Assembly: GCF_029931775.1 (NCBI RefSeq) | Contig: NC_079332.1 | Coordinates: forward strand, 18,545,803-18,609,802 | Reading direction: 5' to 3' | Source of the DNA: Euleptes europaea | Lineage: Eukaryota; Chordata; Lepidosauria; Squamata; Sphaerodactylidae | Length of the DNA stretch: 64,000 nt | Part shown: positions 21,373 to 33,200 of the stretch, one piece after another | How positions within the stretch are numbered: position 1 is the first letter of the stretch | How the letters are laid out: every line of letters starts with the position of its first letter | The notes under the pieces: generated by a model | What the model saw: only the letters and a program-made list of their open reading frames with translations | Database searches by the model: none | What the model was told of the DNA's origin: nothing | Translations under genes and position numbers: made by a program

Positions 21373-23191
21373 CTGGCTGCGGGGGAGAGGCGGCCTGGAT
21401 GGCCGGAGCCAGAGAGGATCCTGCCGGGACCTGGGCAGGGGGGCGCCGCTCTGTCGAGAAGGCCTGGCCTGGAGGTGAGATTTTTGGGCCACCTGTGGAT
21501 CTGCAGAAGCACTGAGGCGGAGGTTTCCCGTTGCTCTGGGACTGCCCGAGTCACGTTTCCTGACGCGAGGTCCATTGCCGGCAGTGGACAGACGTTGGGG
21601 CGGCTGCGGTGTTGCAAACCGAGGCGAGCTCTCTGCCTGTTACTTGAATCCTTCACTGAGCCTCTGTGGGACGCGGCTGAGCCTTGAAATGTGAACTTAA
21701 CTCAACTGTGAACCTCTGTGTCTGTGTGTGTGTGTGTGTGTGTGTACATAGAAGGGGGGTGTATTTCTAGTCTGTTCCACAGCATATGGGAATGGCCCAA
21801 ATACCCTTCACGTAAGCAATGGTCTTGGGGTGAGGAGACGCATGACCGCCAATGGGATTTCTCCAAAACCAAGCCGTGGGGGTGGGGAGGGGGGTGTTAT
21901 GTGGGTATCCTGGGGGAAATTTTTTGTAGCAGTGAAAAACAGGCGAGGGCTTTCTCCAGGGTGCTGCTGCTGAAAAACTCACCCCTGCTGGAGGGCAGCT
22001 TAATTTTAGTAGTTTGGCAGGGGGGAGAAGCACGGGGAAAGGAATGACTTTTGGCCCAGTAGGGGGGCAAGCGCTCTGCCCTTTTCTCTCTCCCCTCCCC
22101 CAGAAGTCATGATGGCAGTGGTGCCGGAAAACTGCTGGGGGCCGGGGAGGGGGCCAGCAGAGCTGGCCTGCTTTGGGAATCGGCGCTTGAGGGTGGGCAG
22201 AGGTCTTTCTCCCCTGAGCCCGCCTCCAAAGAGCGACGTTCGTGTAACTAGTCCCTAACTTGCCTGGTCCGGCGTGCCTGGATGTTTCCCTGGACAGCCG
22301 GCAGGCAAGGCGATTATGAAGCCAGCCCCCCGCGTCTCATCAGCCTTGTGGGTTTTTCGCCGCTGTACAGATCTCGGTATATTTTGTAGATAAAAAAGGC
22401 CTCGTTTCGTTTTGCTTTTCTGTAGAGAGGGGGCTTTTGTAAGTAACTTGAAAAGGGGCAGGAGAGGACAGCACAGTGGCCTGTTTCTGGCTTCGGGAGG
22501 CCTTCGTGCTTTCTTGTTTTCTCTCTTTGTTGAGGTTCTGTTTCTTTTAGCGAAAACTTAATCTCCAGTTCTGGCAACACCACCCACCACCAGCCGTGCC
22601 CCCTACCAAAGGCCAGTTTTTCAGTTATAGGGCCAGGAAGCAGAAAGAGAGGGGACTATGATGCACCTCTCTGGGCTGCCCGTTGCCCCTCTGCCTGCCT
22701 GCTTGGCTGTGAAGACATCATTTTTGGAAGCCCCTGGGGAAGAGGATTGGACAGCCCTACGAAGAAGGGTTCAGGGAAACTGGCAGTGATGCTCCAGCAC
22801 AGATCTCAGCCAGAGCTGGCTTGTGCAGCTTGCCCGCTCTCCCCAAGAGAGCTTGATGAAGAGTCACCCCCAAGATCTTTGAGCTCTGGCCTTCCTTGGT
22901 TCTGGGGTCCTTCTGCTCCCCCCTCCTTCCTCCACAGCTGCAGAATGGATCCCCTGGAGAATAGGATGCTTTTGCAGCTGGCAAAATGGCCTCTGGGCCA
23001 TTCGCCCTCCCCACCCACCCCCGGCACCCCTTCCTCAAAGGGGAAGCAACTCCTCCAGGCTGGGGCCACACTTCTCCAAGGGTTGTTCCCGCACTCCGCA
23101 CAGTGCCTCCAACAGACTCTGAATCTGCTGCGAGCCTCCTGGAGCTTGTGCCTTGTTGGTAGCTGGGATGCTCAGGACATCCAGTGAGGCA
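21373..23191 (+). other. SNN: SNN 3'UTR, unique part
   Basis: No repeat is recognised apart from the (TG)n run. A stretch near 22360-22440 (TATATTTTGTAGATAAAAAAG, then T-rich) is AT-rich within otherwise GC-rich DNA and could be a conserved UTR element or an early polyadenylation region. Confidence 0.4.
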
Positions 23192-23494
23192 GGAGAAGGA
23201 AAGAGAGAAAGGAGTTGGTTTTTATACCCCTTTTCTCCACCTTTAAGGAGTCTCAAAACAGCTTACAATTGCCTTCCCTTTCCCAGAACAGGCACCCTGT
23301 AAGGTAGGTGGGGCTGAGAGAGCTCTAAGAGAGCTGTGACTAGCCCAAGGTTATCCAGCTGGCTTCGTGTGGAGTGGGGGAAATAACCCAGTTCACCAGA
23401 TTAGAGTCCGCCCATCATGTGGAAGAGTGGGGAATCGAACCCAGTTCTCCAGATTAGAGTCTGCCAATCTTAACCACTATGCCACACTGGTTGC
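23192..23494 (-). repeat. Family A SINE
   Basis: Nearly full-length copy: GAGTTGGTTTTTATACCCC at the tail side and GCCACACTGGTTGC at the tRNA-like head side. It lies inside the probable SNN 3'UTR. Confidence 0.88.
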
Positions 23495-23645
23495 TATCTC
23501 CTCCCCCCTGCCCCCACTAATGCATTCAGCTTGACTACGACCATGTGGCTATCTGCTGGCTGGGGGTATAGAATTGGCTGGGCTGCAGCCAAGATCAGGC
23601 CCCTTCAAGCCTTGTACTCCCTACCCCATTGTCCCTAATATTCTC

Positions 23646-23745
23646 TGCATGAACCTGCCTCACAGGGTTGTTGTGAGAATAAAATGGAAGAGAGGAGAAC
23701 GATGAAAGCCACTTTGGGGAGAAAGGCTGGGTGGGGGGGCAAAGT
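23646..23745 (+). repeat. CORE-type SINE tail (family C)
   Basis: Contains CCTCACAGGGTTGTTGTGAG, AATAAAATGGAAGAGAGGAG and GGGGAGAAAGGCTGGGTGG, the 3' half of a second CORE-type SINE family. The head is missing. Confidence 0.7.
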
Positions 23746-23867
23746 ACAATTACCTACACCAGGGAAGGGGAGAGGGAGAGAAGAGGCCTGGATTTGGAAG
23801 GGGCCTTCTAGACAAAGCCAACCTTCCTTGCCAGAAGTCTAAAAGTAGGACTTTCCTGACAGAGAGC

Positions 23868-24290
23868 TGTCCAGCATCTGTGCTCAGAGCAAGGGTCACT
23901 GGGGGTGTGGGGGGAGGCAGTTGTGAATTTCCTGCATTGTGCACGAGAAGAAGAGTTAGTTTTTATATGCCGACTTTCTCTGCCACTTCAGGAAGAATCA
24001 AACCGGCTTACAATTGCCTTCCCTTCCCCTCCCCACAACAGACACCCTGGGAGGTAGGTGGGGCTGAGAGAGCTCTTAATAGAACTGTGACTAACACAAG
24101 GTCACCCAGCTGGCTTCATGTGTGGGAGTGGGGAAACCAACCTGGTTCACCAGATTAGTGTCGGCAGCTCACGTGGAGGAGGGGGGAATCAAACCTGGTT
24201 CTCCAGATAAGACTCCACCGCTCCAAACCACTGCTCTTAACCACTACACCACGCTGGCTAGATGACCCTTTAGGTCCCTTCCAGCTGTTT
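23868..24290 (+). mobile_element. CR1 3' end split by a family A SINE
   Basis: CR1 wording (AGTTGTGAATTTCCTGCATT) stops at about 23943 and resumes at about 24259 (TAGATGACCCTTTAGGTCCC). The SINE occupies the gap. Confidence 0.75.
23945..24259 (-). repeat. Family A SINE nested in CR1
   Basis: Full-length copy running from a GAGAAGAAGAG tail (read on +) to the CACCACGCTGGCT head end. It interrupts a CR1 3' end, so it is younger than that CR1. Confidence 0.88.
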
Positions 24291-24749
24291 TTATCTGCTT
24301 TAAAACCACGTGCGCTGTGACCCCTCCCCTGCTAACTGGCTCCTTTGCTGACATGCTCCCCGTTTTGGGAACTTTTCTGCTGTTCAGCTGACATCCCTCC
24401 AGACTTCCCTTGTCTGAAGCAGCAGCGAGTGAGGGTAGGAAGCGGTCCCGCTCTCCAGCAACAGCTCCTCTACCTTTCTTGCCCGCAAAGCTGGCTCTCC
24501 CTTCTTGGGCCAACTCTCCCCCTCCCCCAAAGTTATATTTGTGCCCTTCTCACCTGCAACAGGCCCGTGGTGGTTTTTAGCAGCCTTGTCCCATTAGTGA
24601 GAACAGTGGTCCCACACCCAGGGCCCCATAAAAGCTGTCCACAGGCATCTGCCAGGTGGGCTGGGTGACAAATGGGCATGGGAGAGCAGGGCCCAAATTT
24701 AAGATGGTGCAAGAAATGCCAAGACCTCCCACTAATTCAACCCAGGGAA

Positions 24750-25072
24750 TTAAATTAATTAATCAGATTAAATCAAGAGTTTCCCTCTAGACATTAGGAA
24801 GAATTTTCTAACAGAGCGGTTCCTCAGTGGAACAGGCTTCCTCGGGAGGTGGTGAGCTCTTCTTCCCTGGAGGTTTTGAAGCAGAGGCTTGATAGCCATC
24901 TGTCAGCAATGCTGATTCTATGACAGGCAGATGATGAGAGGGAGGGCATCTTGGCCATCTTCTGGGCGTGGAGTAGGGGGTCACTGGGGGAGGTAGTTGT
25001 GAATGTCCTGCACTATGCAGGGGGTTGGACTAGATGACCCTGGTGTTCCCTTCCAACTCTATGATTCTCTTC
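24750..25072 (+). mobile_element. CR1 LINE 3' end
   Basis: Contains TTAAATCAAGAGTTTCCCTC, AACAGGCTTCCTCGGGAGG, GGTTGGACTAGATGACCC and the terminal CCAACTCTATGATTCTC. Confidence 0.9.
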
Positions 25073-25342
25073 CAAAATCATGTTGGGGTGAAAAGAGATT
25101 GAGGCAACGGGTACCTTCAGACATTGCTGAGGGTCCTCTTCCCAGGGAGAGCGTTCTGCCCACCCAGATAAACACCTTGTTGGGGCATCCAGCCCAGCAC
25201 GCATGCTCTCGCATGTCTTTGGCCGTCCAATGGTTGGGAGGGGGGCTGTCCCCTTCCAGTGGTGCTGAGGATATCTGGAAGGCTGCGAAGGGCCCCCTCC
25301 AGCAAAAGCAGGTGACCACCGAAAGCCGCCAGGCCTCTTAGC

Positions 25343-25388
25343 TCCAGAATCATAGAATTGGAAGGGACTGCCAGAGACATTAGTTCAT
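25343..25388 (-). mobile_element. CR1 terminal fragment
   Basis: Only the last about 45 bases of a CR1 (AGAATCATAGAATTGGAAGG on +). Confidence 0.7.
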
Positions 25389-25615
25389 TTTGATGCTTGG
25401 ACATGTTCTCCACATCCCCTGGGCCTGTTATCTAAGGGTAATCTTCCTTCCTATCTGGATTCTCTGGTTAGTCCAAAGTTATGTAGAATCGTTATGCATT
25501 CAAGATTTAATTGCCCTTTTTCAATGGTTTTGCTGGGCTGTCTGCTAAAGACCCCTTTTTCAGACCGGCTGTGTCCCTGCCCTCTTCAGTCAGTGGACTC
25601 CTTGGTACATATGTC

Positions 25616-25621
25616 ATTAAA
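25616..25621 (+). terminator. SNN: Candidate polyadenylation signal for SNN (ATTAAA)
   Basis: ATTAAA followed within 30 bases by a T/G-rich stretch (GGTTTTTGATTG). It lies at the end of a repeat-free segment between the two genes. It is tentative, because many such hexamers occur by chance. Confidence 0.35.
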
Positions 25622-25677
25622 GGTTTTTGATTGACATATCCTTTTGCATTGACTTACGTGTCCCAAATTAGGCTAAA

Positions 25678-25884
25678 ATGACGTATACCAGTTTTAACAG
25701 ATGGTCCACGTTTTCTCGAGCAACTTTGGAGCAAAAGGTTCAGTTTCTCTTAGAGGATTCTGACTCAGCGTACTTATTTTGTTGCACGTTTTTGGGAGGC
25801 TGCAGAGAAGAGTTGAAGGGAGGTGTTTTTAGAAATGGGTCTTATTTAAGTTTTATGGTTTTATTGTTCAAGACCTTGGTCTAA
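25678..25884 (+). other. Possible LINE C-terminal remnant
   Basis: The open frame reads FSRATLEQKVQFLLEDSDSA, a pattern like the extreme C terminus of the non-LTR element ORF2 seen again near 57.4 and 58.2 kb. Too short for a firm call. It lies in the gap between the SNN and TXNDC11 3' ends. Confidence 0.3.
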
Positions 25885-26654
25885 GAATGGGGAAAAGATA
25901 GCGTTCACATGGTCATCTAGTCCAACCCCCTGCACAATGCAGGAAATTCACAACTACCTCCCTCTCACACCCCCAGTAACCCCTCCTCCATGGCCAGAAG
26001 ATGGCCAAGATGACCCTTTCAAAGGTGAGGCCTAGTTTACATCCAGCAGTGCTTCGCGTAGGATGGGACGGCGCTTAGTGAAAGAAGCAGGGCCAACACT
26101 TGGGAAAGGAGGGGAGGAACCACCCTTTTAATTTTCTCCCCCTCCCCCGTTCAATCGTAGCAAACAGAAGCACACGCTTAAGGTGGACTCTCTGCTCTGT
26201 AAACAAAAGTGTCAAAGGTGACCACCGATTTAGACATTTCCAAGAAAGCATAATTTAAGGTTTTTTTTTAAGCTGATGCAGCCCAAAAAGTGGTCCTGAC
26301 TGGGGCGGGGGGGAATGTCACACAGCCAGGCTTCCCTACCCGGCTAACGTTTTCGTTTAGGTGACATCAGTAGAAAAAACCTATCAAATTAGTGCAATAA
26401 GAAAGTGCAAAGGACAGCTTGTGGATCTAGGTCAACCTTGCGGGCCGCAACGCTGGATCGGGTTAATTCAAACTTGTTATAAAAATAGTCATCTGATTTC
26501 TCTTCCCCTAACACCTTTTGTAGTCCATCAAAAAAAAAAGTCTTTACAATGAAATTTCAATAAAATTTGCATAAAGATCTTCCCCATCGAGAGTCACTTG
26601 ATTTTTTTCTTTTTTTTATGGCGTGTTTCCCACCCGCCCCTCCATTTACGTGGG
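25860..26654 (-). other. TXNDC11: Tentative TXNDC11 3'UTR
   Basis: Downstream of the TXNDC11 stop on the - strand. A possible AATAAA (- strand) lies at 25860-25865. A CR1 fragment at 25912-26022 lies inside. The true end is not determined. In human the SNN and TXNDC11 transcripts end very close to each other or overlap. Confidence 0.35.
25912..26022 (-). mobile_element. CR1 3' fragment
   Basis: CR1 3'-end wording read on +: CCCCCTGCACAATGCAGG, AATTCACAACTACCTCCC, AGAAGATGGCCAAGATG. Confidence 0.85.
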
Positions 26655-27213
26655 TTACTCTGTCCAGTTCTCTTTGCTGTGCTCCGAAGCAATTCTGGTC
26701 TCCAGGGGGGCGTTCTCATTCTTTTCCCCGGCCGGCACGACCAGGCCAGCCTCCTCCTGGGCGAGCCCCGACTCCAGCTCCGCCCCCCGCTTCCTCTCCA
26801 CCGACGCCAGCAGGACTTTGAGTAGCGTGTTCTCGGCCAGCAGGGTCTGGGAGGCCTGGGCCAGTTCCTGCAGCTTGCCAGCCACTTCCGCCAGCTCCCT
26901 GGCCTTCTGGTTGTAGAGGGTCTGCAGGGCGCCCTGCTGCTTCTGCAAGGCCTGGCTCTCCCGCTGCAGCCTCTGCTCCTCTTTCCTGGCCTCCGAAAGC
27001 TGGGCCCTGAGCAGCGCCTGCGCCTCCCGCAGCGCCCGGGCCTCCACTCGCAGCTGCTGGATCTCCCTTTCCAGGAGGGAGAGGCGGCCTTGCAGGAGGT
27101 CGGGCTGGGAGCCGGCCCCAGGGGGCGGGGGGCTCGTGTGGCGGAGGAGGAATCTGAGCAGGTTGGGAAGGGTGACTGGGAAGTCCTCGGGAAACTTCAC
27201 ACTTTGCTCCTTC
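26655..27213 (-). CDS. TXNDC11: TXNDC11 last coding exon
   Basis: The acceptor is TTTTTTTTGTAG before 27213 and the stop TAA is at 26655-26657. It starts [20 protein letters not shown], the end of the last thioredoxin fold, then a Pro/Gly linker. A long coiled coil follows ([20 protein letters not shown] to [19 protein letters not shown]), with heptad leucines over about 100 residues. It ends SKENWTE, close to the human NKENRTD end. Confidence 0.96.
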
Positions 27214-30200
27214 CTACAAAAAAAACCCAGAAGGGGATGAGAACGTTTCCCCAAACAACGTGTCCCTCGCTCTCCAGCGGTGAGGTCCGTGGGTCATAGG
27301 CTTTTCCAGAAAACTCAAATCCCCATAGCCTGCCCACGCGTGCCTATTTGTCTGACTCTGCAGCACACTGAAAGTGAACAAAACGAGAACTTCCAGCCCA
27401 CAAACACCTTCGTTGATCGCTTGGAGGTGACCAGGGGCGACTGGGCACGTTGTCCGGCTGATAGACAATTTCAAAACTAAGCTGTCAGCTCCTCTGCACA
27501 AAGCTGAGAGACAGTGTGGTAGAAGAAGTGGAGTTGGTTTTTATATGCCGACTTTCTCCACCACTTAAGGAAGAATCAAACTGGCTTACAATCACCTTCC
27601 CTTCCCCTCCCCACAACAGACACCCTGTGAAGGAGGTGGGGCTGAGAGAGTGTGACTAGCCCGAGGTCACCCAACTGGCTTCATGTGGAGGAGTGGGGAA
27701 AACAACCCAGTTCACCAGATTAGCATTTGCCGCTCGTGGAGGAGTGGGGAAACCAAGCCGGTTCTCCAGATTAGAGTCCACCATGCTTAACCACGACACC
27801 ACTCCGGCTCTCTGGTGTAGTGGTTAAAGTGTCAGACTGGTTTAGGAAACCCAGGTTTGAATTCCTCTGTGCCACGGAAACTCACTGGGAGACCTTGGCA
27901 GAAAAAAAAGATGCCAGTTGGCTGGTGACAAGCTTTATTGTCATGTACAGCCCCTCCCTGATTCGCTGTTTAAGCGTCATCAGGGGGGGTCAGATTTCTT
28001 TGACCCCCTGATGACACTTAAAACAGCCAAACATGGAGGGACTGTATATGACAATAGAGCTTGTCACCAGCCAACTGGAATCTTTTCCCTTCTGCAGACA
28101 CGTTGCTTGGTGCAGCCCTAATTTCCTTCTCTGTGGGAGACCTTGGGCCAGTTGTCCACACCCACAGCCTACCCTACCTCACAGGGTCGTGAGAATAAAA
28201 CAGAGGAGGGGGGGGAGTGATGTAAGCTGCTCTGGGTCTCCCATGAGGAAGACAAGCAGGGTATAATGAATGAATAAGGGCCAAACAAACCTACAGTCAC
28301 CGAATCAAACTCCTGCAGAATTTAGTGCCAGGAGAGATTTGGGGTTTGCTGTTTTATTTTGGGTTTTTTAACTGAAAATGGTTTTAACTAGTATTGTAAG
28401 CTGCCTTGAACCCTAAGGAAAGGTGATATATAAATGTTTTCACACGTAGAAGAAGAAGAAGAAGAGTTGGTTTTTATATGCCGACTTTCTCTACCACTTA
28501 AGGAAGAATCAAACCAGCTTACAATCACCTTCCCCTCCCCACAACAGACACCCTGGGAAGGAGGTGGGGCTGAGAGAGCTGTGACTAGCCCAAGATCACC
28601 CAGCTGGCTTCGTGTGTAGGAGCGGGGAAACAAATCCAGTTCACTATATTAGCCTCCGCCGCTCATGTGGAGGAGTGGGGAACTCAAACCCGGTTCTCCA
28701 GATCAGACTCCATCACTCCAAACCACCGCTCTTAACCACTACACCATGCCATCCCAGAAGCGAAACTGCAAGGAAGGATGGCAACGAGACAATGGGCGGA
28801 ATCTCATTTGGGCCGCTGGTCCCCCATCCTGGCCTGGCTCAATCGCAGTGACGGAGAGCCCTGGGGATCCCAAGGCCCCCCTGGAGGCATCCTAGCTCCA
28901 CTTTCCCCAGCAACCTATTTTCAGCTCTGGGGAGGCTCCCCACAGACCTGTCCTACCAACAGCTGTGTCTTCTCCTCCGAGGATGCGAGAGAGTGCCAGT
29001 GGGAAGGGGGCTGGATCCAGCCCTTTGTTTTCCTGACAGAGCCGACCCCGCCCACCCCAGGGCTGAGGGAAAACAGGAACCAGCACGTAAAACAGGAAAG
29101 GAAACAGCCGCCCTCCTGGGCACCTTGAGAGTTTGGGAACTGGACGGGCAACATCCCAGTGGCACTCCTGGGGAATATCTGTCAACTTGCAGTCATGACG
29201 CCGGCCAGAAAAGCCACCCAAAACACAAGGAAGGACAAGGGATGATAGGGGCCTGGAGACCTACGAGGAAAGGCTGAGGGCCGTAGGAATGTTTACTCTG
29301 GAGAAGAAGTTGAGGGGGGACACCAGAAAAGGTGTGGGTGGGTGCCGTGGCACCCATGATCACCATGTTGGGGATCCCTGCTTCAGACAGGATTGGTCTC
29401 TTGAAGTATTTGAAGGGCTGTCACTTAGAGGAGGGCAGGGAGCTGTTCCTGTTGGCAGCAGAGGACAGGACTCGCAATAATGGGTTTAAATTGTGGGAGG
29501 AAAGGTACCGGCTGGATATTAGGGGGAAAAAATTCAGTGAGAGTTGTTCCGACAGTGGAATCAGCTACCTAGGGAGGTGGTGAGCTCCCCCTCACTGGCA
29601 GTCTTGGACAATCACTTGTCAGGGATGCTCTAGGCTGATCCTGCATTGAGCAGGGGATTAGACTAGATGGCCTCTACGGACACCTTCCAACTCTACGATT
29701 CTAGGAATGGAGGCCCCATGGGTGAGCGTAAGCAGCGCTCTGCTGACAACTGGCGCAGGTCCTGCTTTAGTACGTGCCCAGGGAAAGCAGCTCCCCACTC
29801 AGTGACCCGCGGCATAATGTTTCCGAGACGCAGAACAAAACAGCCAGGCCACGGGAGATGCATTCCTTACCTCTGGAGAGGAAAAAACAGAATGTTCGGC
29901 AGGTGGTCCGTCATGAATTCCCAGGGAAGGTCATTCTGAGAAACATCAACCCTAGCGAGAGAACAGCAACAACAAATCCATGGATTATTTTTTAAAAATA
30001 AAAATAACGGCCAGCAAGGGGGATGGAATTCCCCTCTGTTCTCCTTTGACCCCCTCCCCCCCAAATGGGATCTGAAGGGAGCCAGGGAGCCAGCAGGGTC
30101 CTACCCTGGCCACACCTGCACACTGTTGCATGTCACTGGGCTGGTCATAGAATTATAGAGATGGAAGGGGACCACCAGGGTTATCTAGTCCAACCCCCTG

Positions 30201-33200
30201 CACATTGCGGGAAATTCACAACTACCTCCCCCCCTACACCCCCAGTGACCCCCTACTCCATGCCCAGAAGATGGCCAAGATGTCCTCCCTCTCATGATCT
30301 GCCTAAGCATTGATGACCTAAGCATCTAACCTCTTCTAAAAAACCTCCAGGGAAGGAGAGCTCCCCACCTCCCGAGGAAGCCTGTTCCACTGAGGAACCG
30401 GTCTGACTGTTAGGAAGTTCATCCTAATGTGTAGATGGTCCTAATACAAAGTGTTACACGGACTGCGTTCTTGTCTGCATCTGGAAAACAAGTCGGCAAA
30501 TGATAAGCGCTTGAGCAAATGTGTCTCTCTCAGCTGCCTCCCCCAGTGAAGACCCCCGCTCCCCCCACCACCACAGCGTATCAGAGATGCTTTTGAAGCA
30601 TTTGACTATAATTGTGGAGTATTTCAACAGAAACGGAACCCGAAATACAGATGTTGTTCGTATCATGGGCCGTCTTGCTGTATGATGATTCCAAGTCTTG
30701 TTTTGCAGGTCCAACAACCAGGACACAATCCTCACCCCTCCCCACCCCGTGAACTAAAGTTAGAGGTATATTTCACAACTTAAAAGTTGCCCCTGAGGAG
30801 GTGAGGGAATAAGAGGCCACATTCTCTCAAAGCGCCCCCGTTTCTGCAGAGGTCCAAGTCCTGACCGAAAGGTGGCACAATTCACTGGAGGGCAAAGAGA
30901 ATTCTGCTGCATCTCTGCATGGTTATAATTAGGTCATTCTATGAACCCCAAGGCAGAGGGACTCACTGGAAGCACTCCCAGGGCAGCGACTCACACAGAG
31001 ACATAGCAAATACTTCAGCACTCATCCGAGGCTTTAGCTCTTCATTCATTTTTCAGGGCACATGTCGGAGGTCTAAAATCATGCCAAGCCCCAGATTTGC
31101 ACTGAAGGGACTGATCAGCACAAGCAGGACAACTCTTGGGTAGGCAGATGATTCAGCACTGCAGGAAGCCCGAAAGATATATATAAAACAGCTGCTTGGA
31201 AAATGCTGAAGAAGAGACGCAGGACGCAGCTGCTTCGAGAACAAAGGGGGAGAGGGCGACCACGACGGCCCAGGAGGAACACGGTGGCTTTTAAGCGAGC
31301 AAAAACAGTTTATCTTGGAAAGAGGAGAGAGTGTGGAGACTCTGCTCCAGCGAGAAGAGAAGGCTGATCATGCGCTTAATGAAGTGTCGAGCAGTTCCTC
31401 AAAGGGCAAGGCTTAAAATACACCACCGCCTCATCTGCCCATTGATCACCCTTGAGTCATGCGCAGCTGCTCAAGGAGACCGACGCCTCCCGGGGCCAGG
31501 GCTCAGGCCATGCCCACAAACGTGGGCAAGTCCCCGCCAGCCAGGAGCTCTGGCACTTCTCCACTCAGGGACCCATCAAGGGCCTTTAATATCAGGGCGA
31601 TTGTATGAATTCATGAGGTAGATTATACGGGGGGGGGGGTGTTCTGAAACCCCCGGAGAGTGCAGGCAGCAGGACATGGCATCAGGTTTAAAGTCCCCCA
31701 TGTAAAGTTTACATAGTAGAGGCACACGGCAGGAAAGGCGGGATGGTATAGTCCGATCTCAGAAGCTAAGCAGGGTTGGTTCTTGGATGGGAGACCCCCA
31801 AAGAAGGCTCCACAGAGGAAGGCAATGGCAAACTACCCCTGCTCCTCACTTGTCTTGAAAGCCCCTTGCTGGGGTCACCATAAGTTGGAAGCTAAGCAGG
31901 GTCAGTGCTTGGATGGGAGACCACCAAGGGAAGCTCTGCAGAGGAAGGCAATGGCAAACCCCCTCCGCTTCTCCTTTTCCTTGAAAGTCCCTTGCTGGGG
32001 TCATCAAAAGTTGGAAGCTAAGTAAGTGAAATATGAACAGCCAGTGGTGATGCAGCGGGGGGAAAAGCTAATGCAATCTTGGGATGCATCAACAGAGGCA
32101 TAACATCCAAATCACAAGATGTCATAGTGGTTTGAGAAGTGGTTTGGAGCGGTGGACTCTGATCTGGAGAACCGGGTTTGATTCCCCACTCCTACCCATG
32201 AAGCCAGCTGGGTGAACTTGGGCTAGTCACAGCTCCCTCTCAGCCCCACCTACCTCCCAGGGTGCCTGTTGTGGGGAGGGGAATGGAAGGTGATTGTAAG
32301 CCGGTTTGGGTCTCCTTTAAGTGGTAGAGAAAGTCGGCATATAAAAACCAACTCTTCTTCTTCTTCCACTATATGCTGCATTCGTCAAGCCACACCTGGA
32401 GTTATCGTGTGCAGTTCTGGAGGCCTCACTTCAAAAAGCATGTGGACAGAACCGAGTGGGTGCAGAGGAGAGTGAAGAGGATGACCAGGGGCCTGGAGAC
32501 CCAGCCCTACGAGGAAAGGCTGAGGGACTTGGGAATGTTCCGTCTGGAGAAGAGGAGGTTGAGGGGGGGACAGATTGCTCTCTTGAGGTATTTGAAGAGC
32601 TGTCACTTAGAGGAGGGCAGGGAGCTGTTCCTGTTGGCAGCGATGGGCAGGACTCACAATGATGGGTTTAAATTGCAAGTGGAGAGGTACCGGCTCAATA
32701 TTAGGGAAATTGTTTTTACAGTAAGAGTTGTTTGACAGTGGAATCAGCTACCTAGGGAGGTGGTGAGCTCCCCCTCACTGGCTATCTTTAAGCAAAGGCT
32801 GAACAAACACTTTTCAGGGATGCTCTAGGCTGATCCTGCATTAAGCAGGGGGTTAGGCTAGATGGCCTCTGTGACACCTTCCAACTCTACAATTGTATTC
32901 TCCGGATTGTATACGGACTCTGGCTTTGGGGAGAGCACCTGCCTAAACAGAACACAACTCCTGGGCATGAGGAGCTAGGGCTTCGCCTGGCAGAATCCAT
33001 TAAGCTCCTCTCCTTAATAACCACGGGCACAGGGAACCCATCGGGCACACAGGGGTAGGCAGGCTTAGACCCAAGGTGTCCACAAAATCTGCAAGGACAC
33101 AGCCCCTTCCTACCTTGCCACAATGAAATTATTGGGCAGGATCCGAGCAAGCTGGATGAAGACGTGGTTGAGAGCCGCACAGAAACCGCACCACGGAGCG

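Larger units (their letters stand above)
21036..25640 (+). other. SNN: SNN exon 2: short 5'UTR, whole CDS and long 3'UTR (end tentative)
   Basis: The exon starts after the acceptor at 21035. The 5'UTR part is 73 bases and holds a tiny upstream frame. The 3'UTR runs from 21373. A candidate ATTAAA signal (25616-25621) follows a repeat-free AT-richer stretch, but several CR1 and SINE insertions lie between, so the true transcript could end earlier. The (TG)n run at about 21720-21745 is within the UTR. Confidence 0.5.

Noticed and set aside
31755-31866. Possible 5S rRNA gene
   Set aside because: Only part of 5S is present and it is followed by a SINE body. It is a retroposed SINE head.
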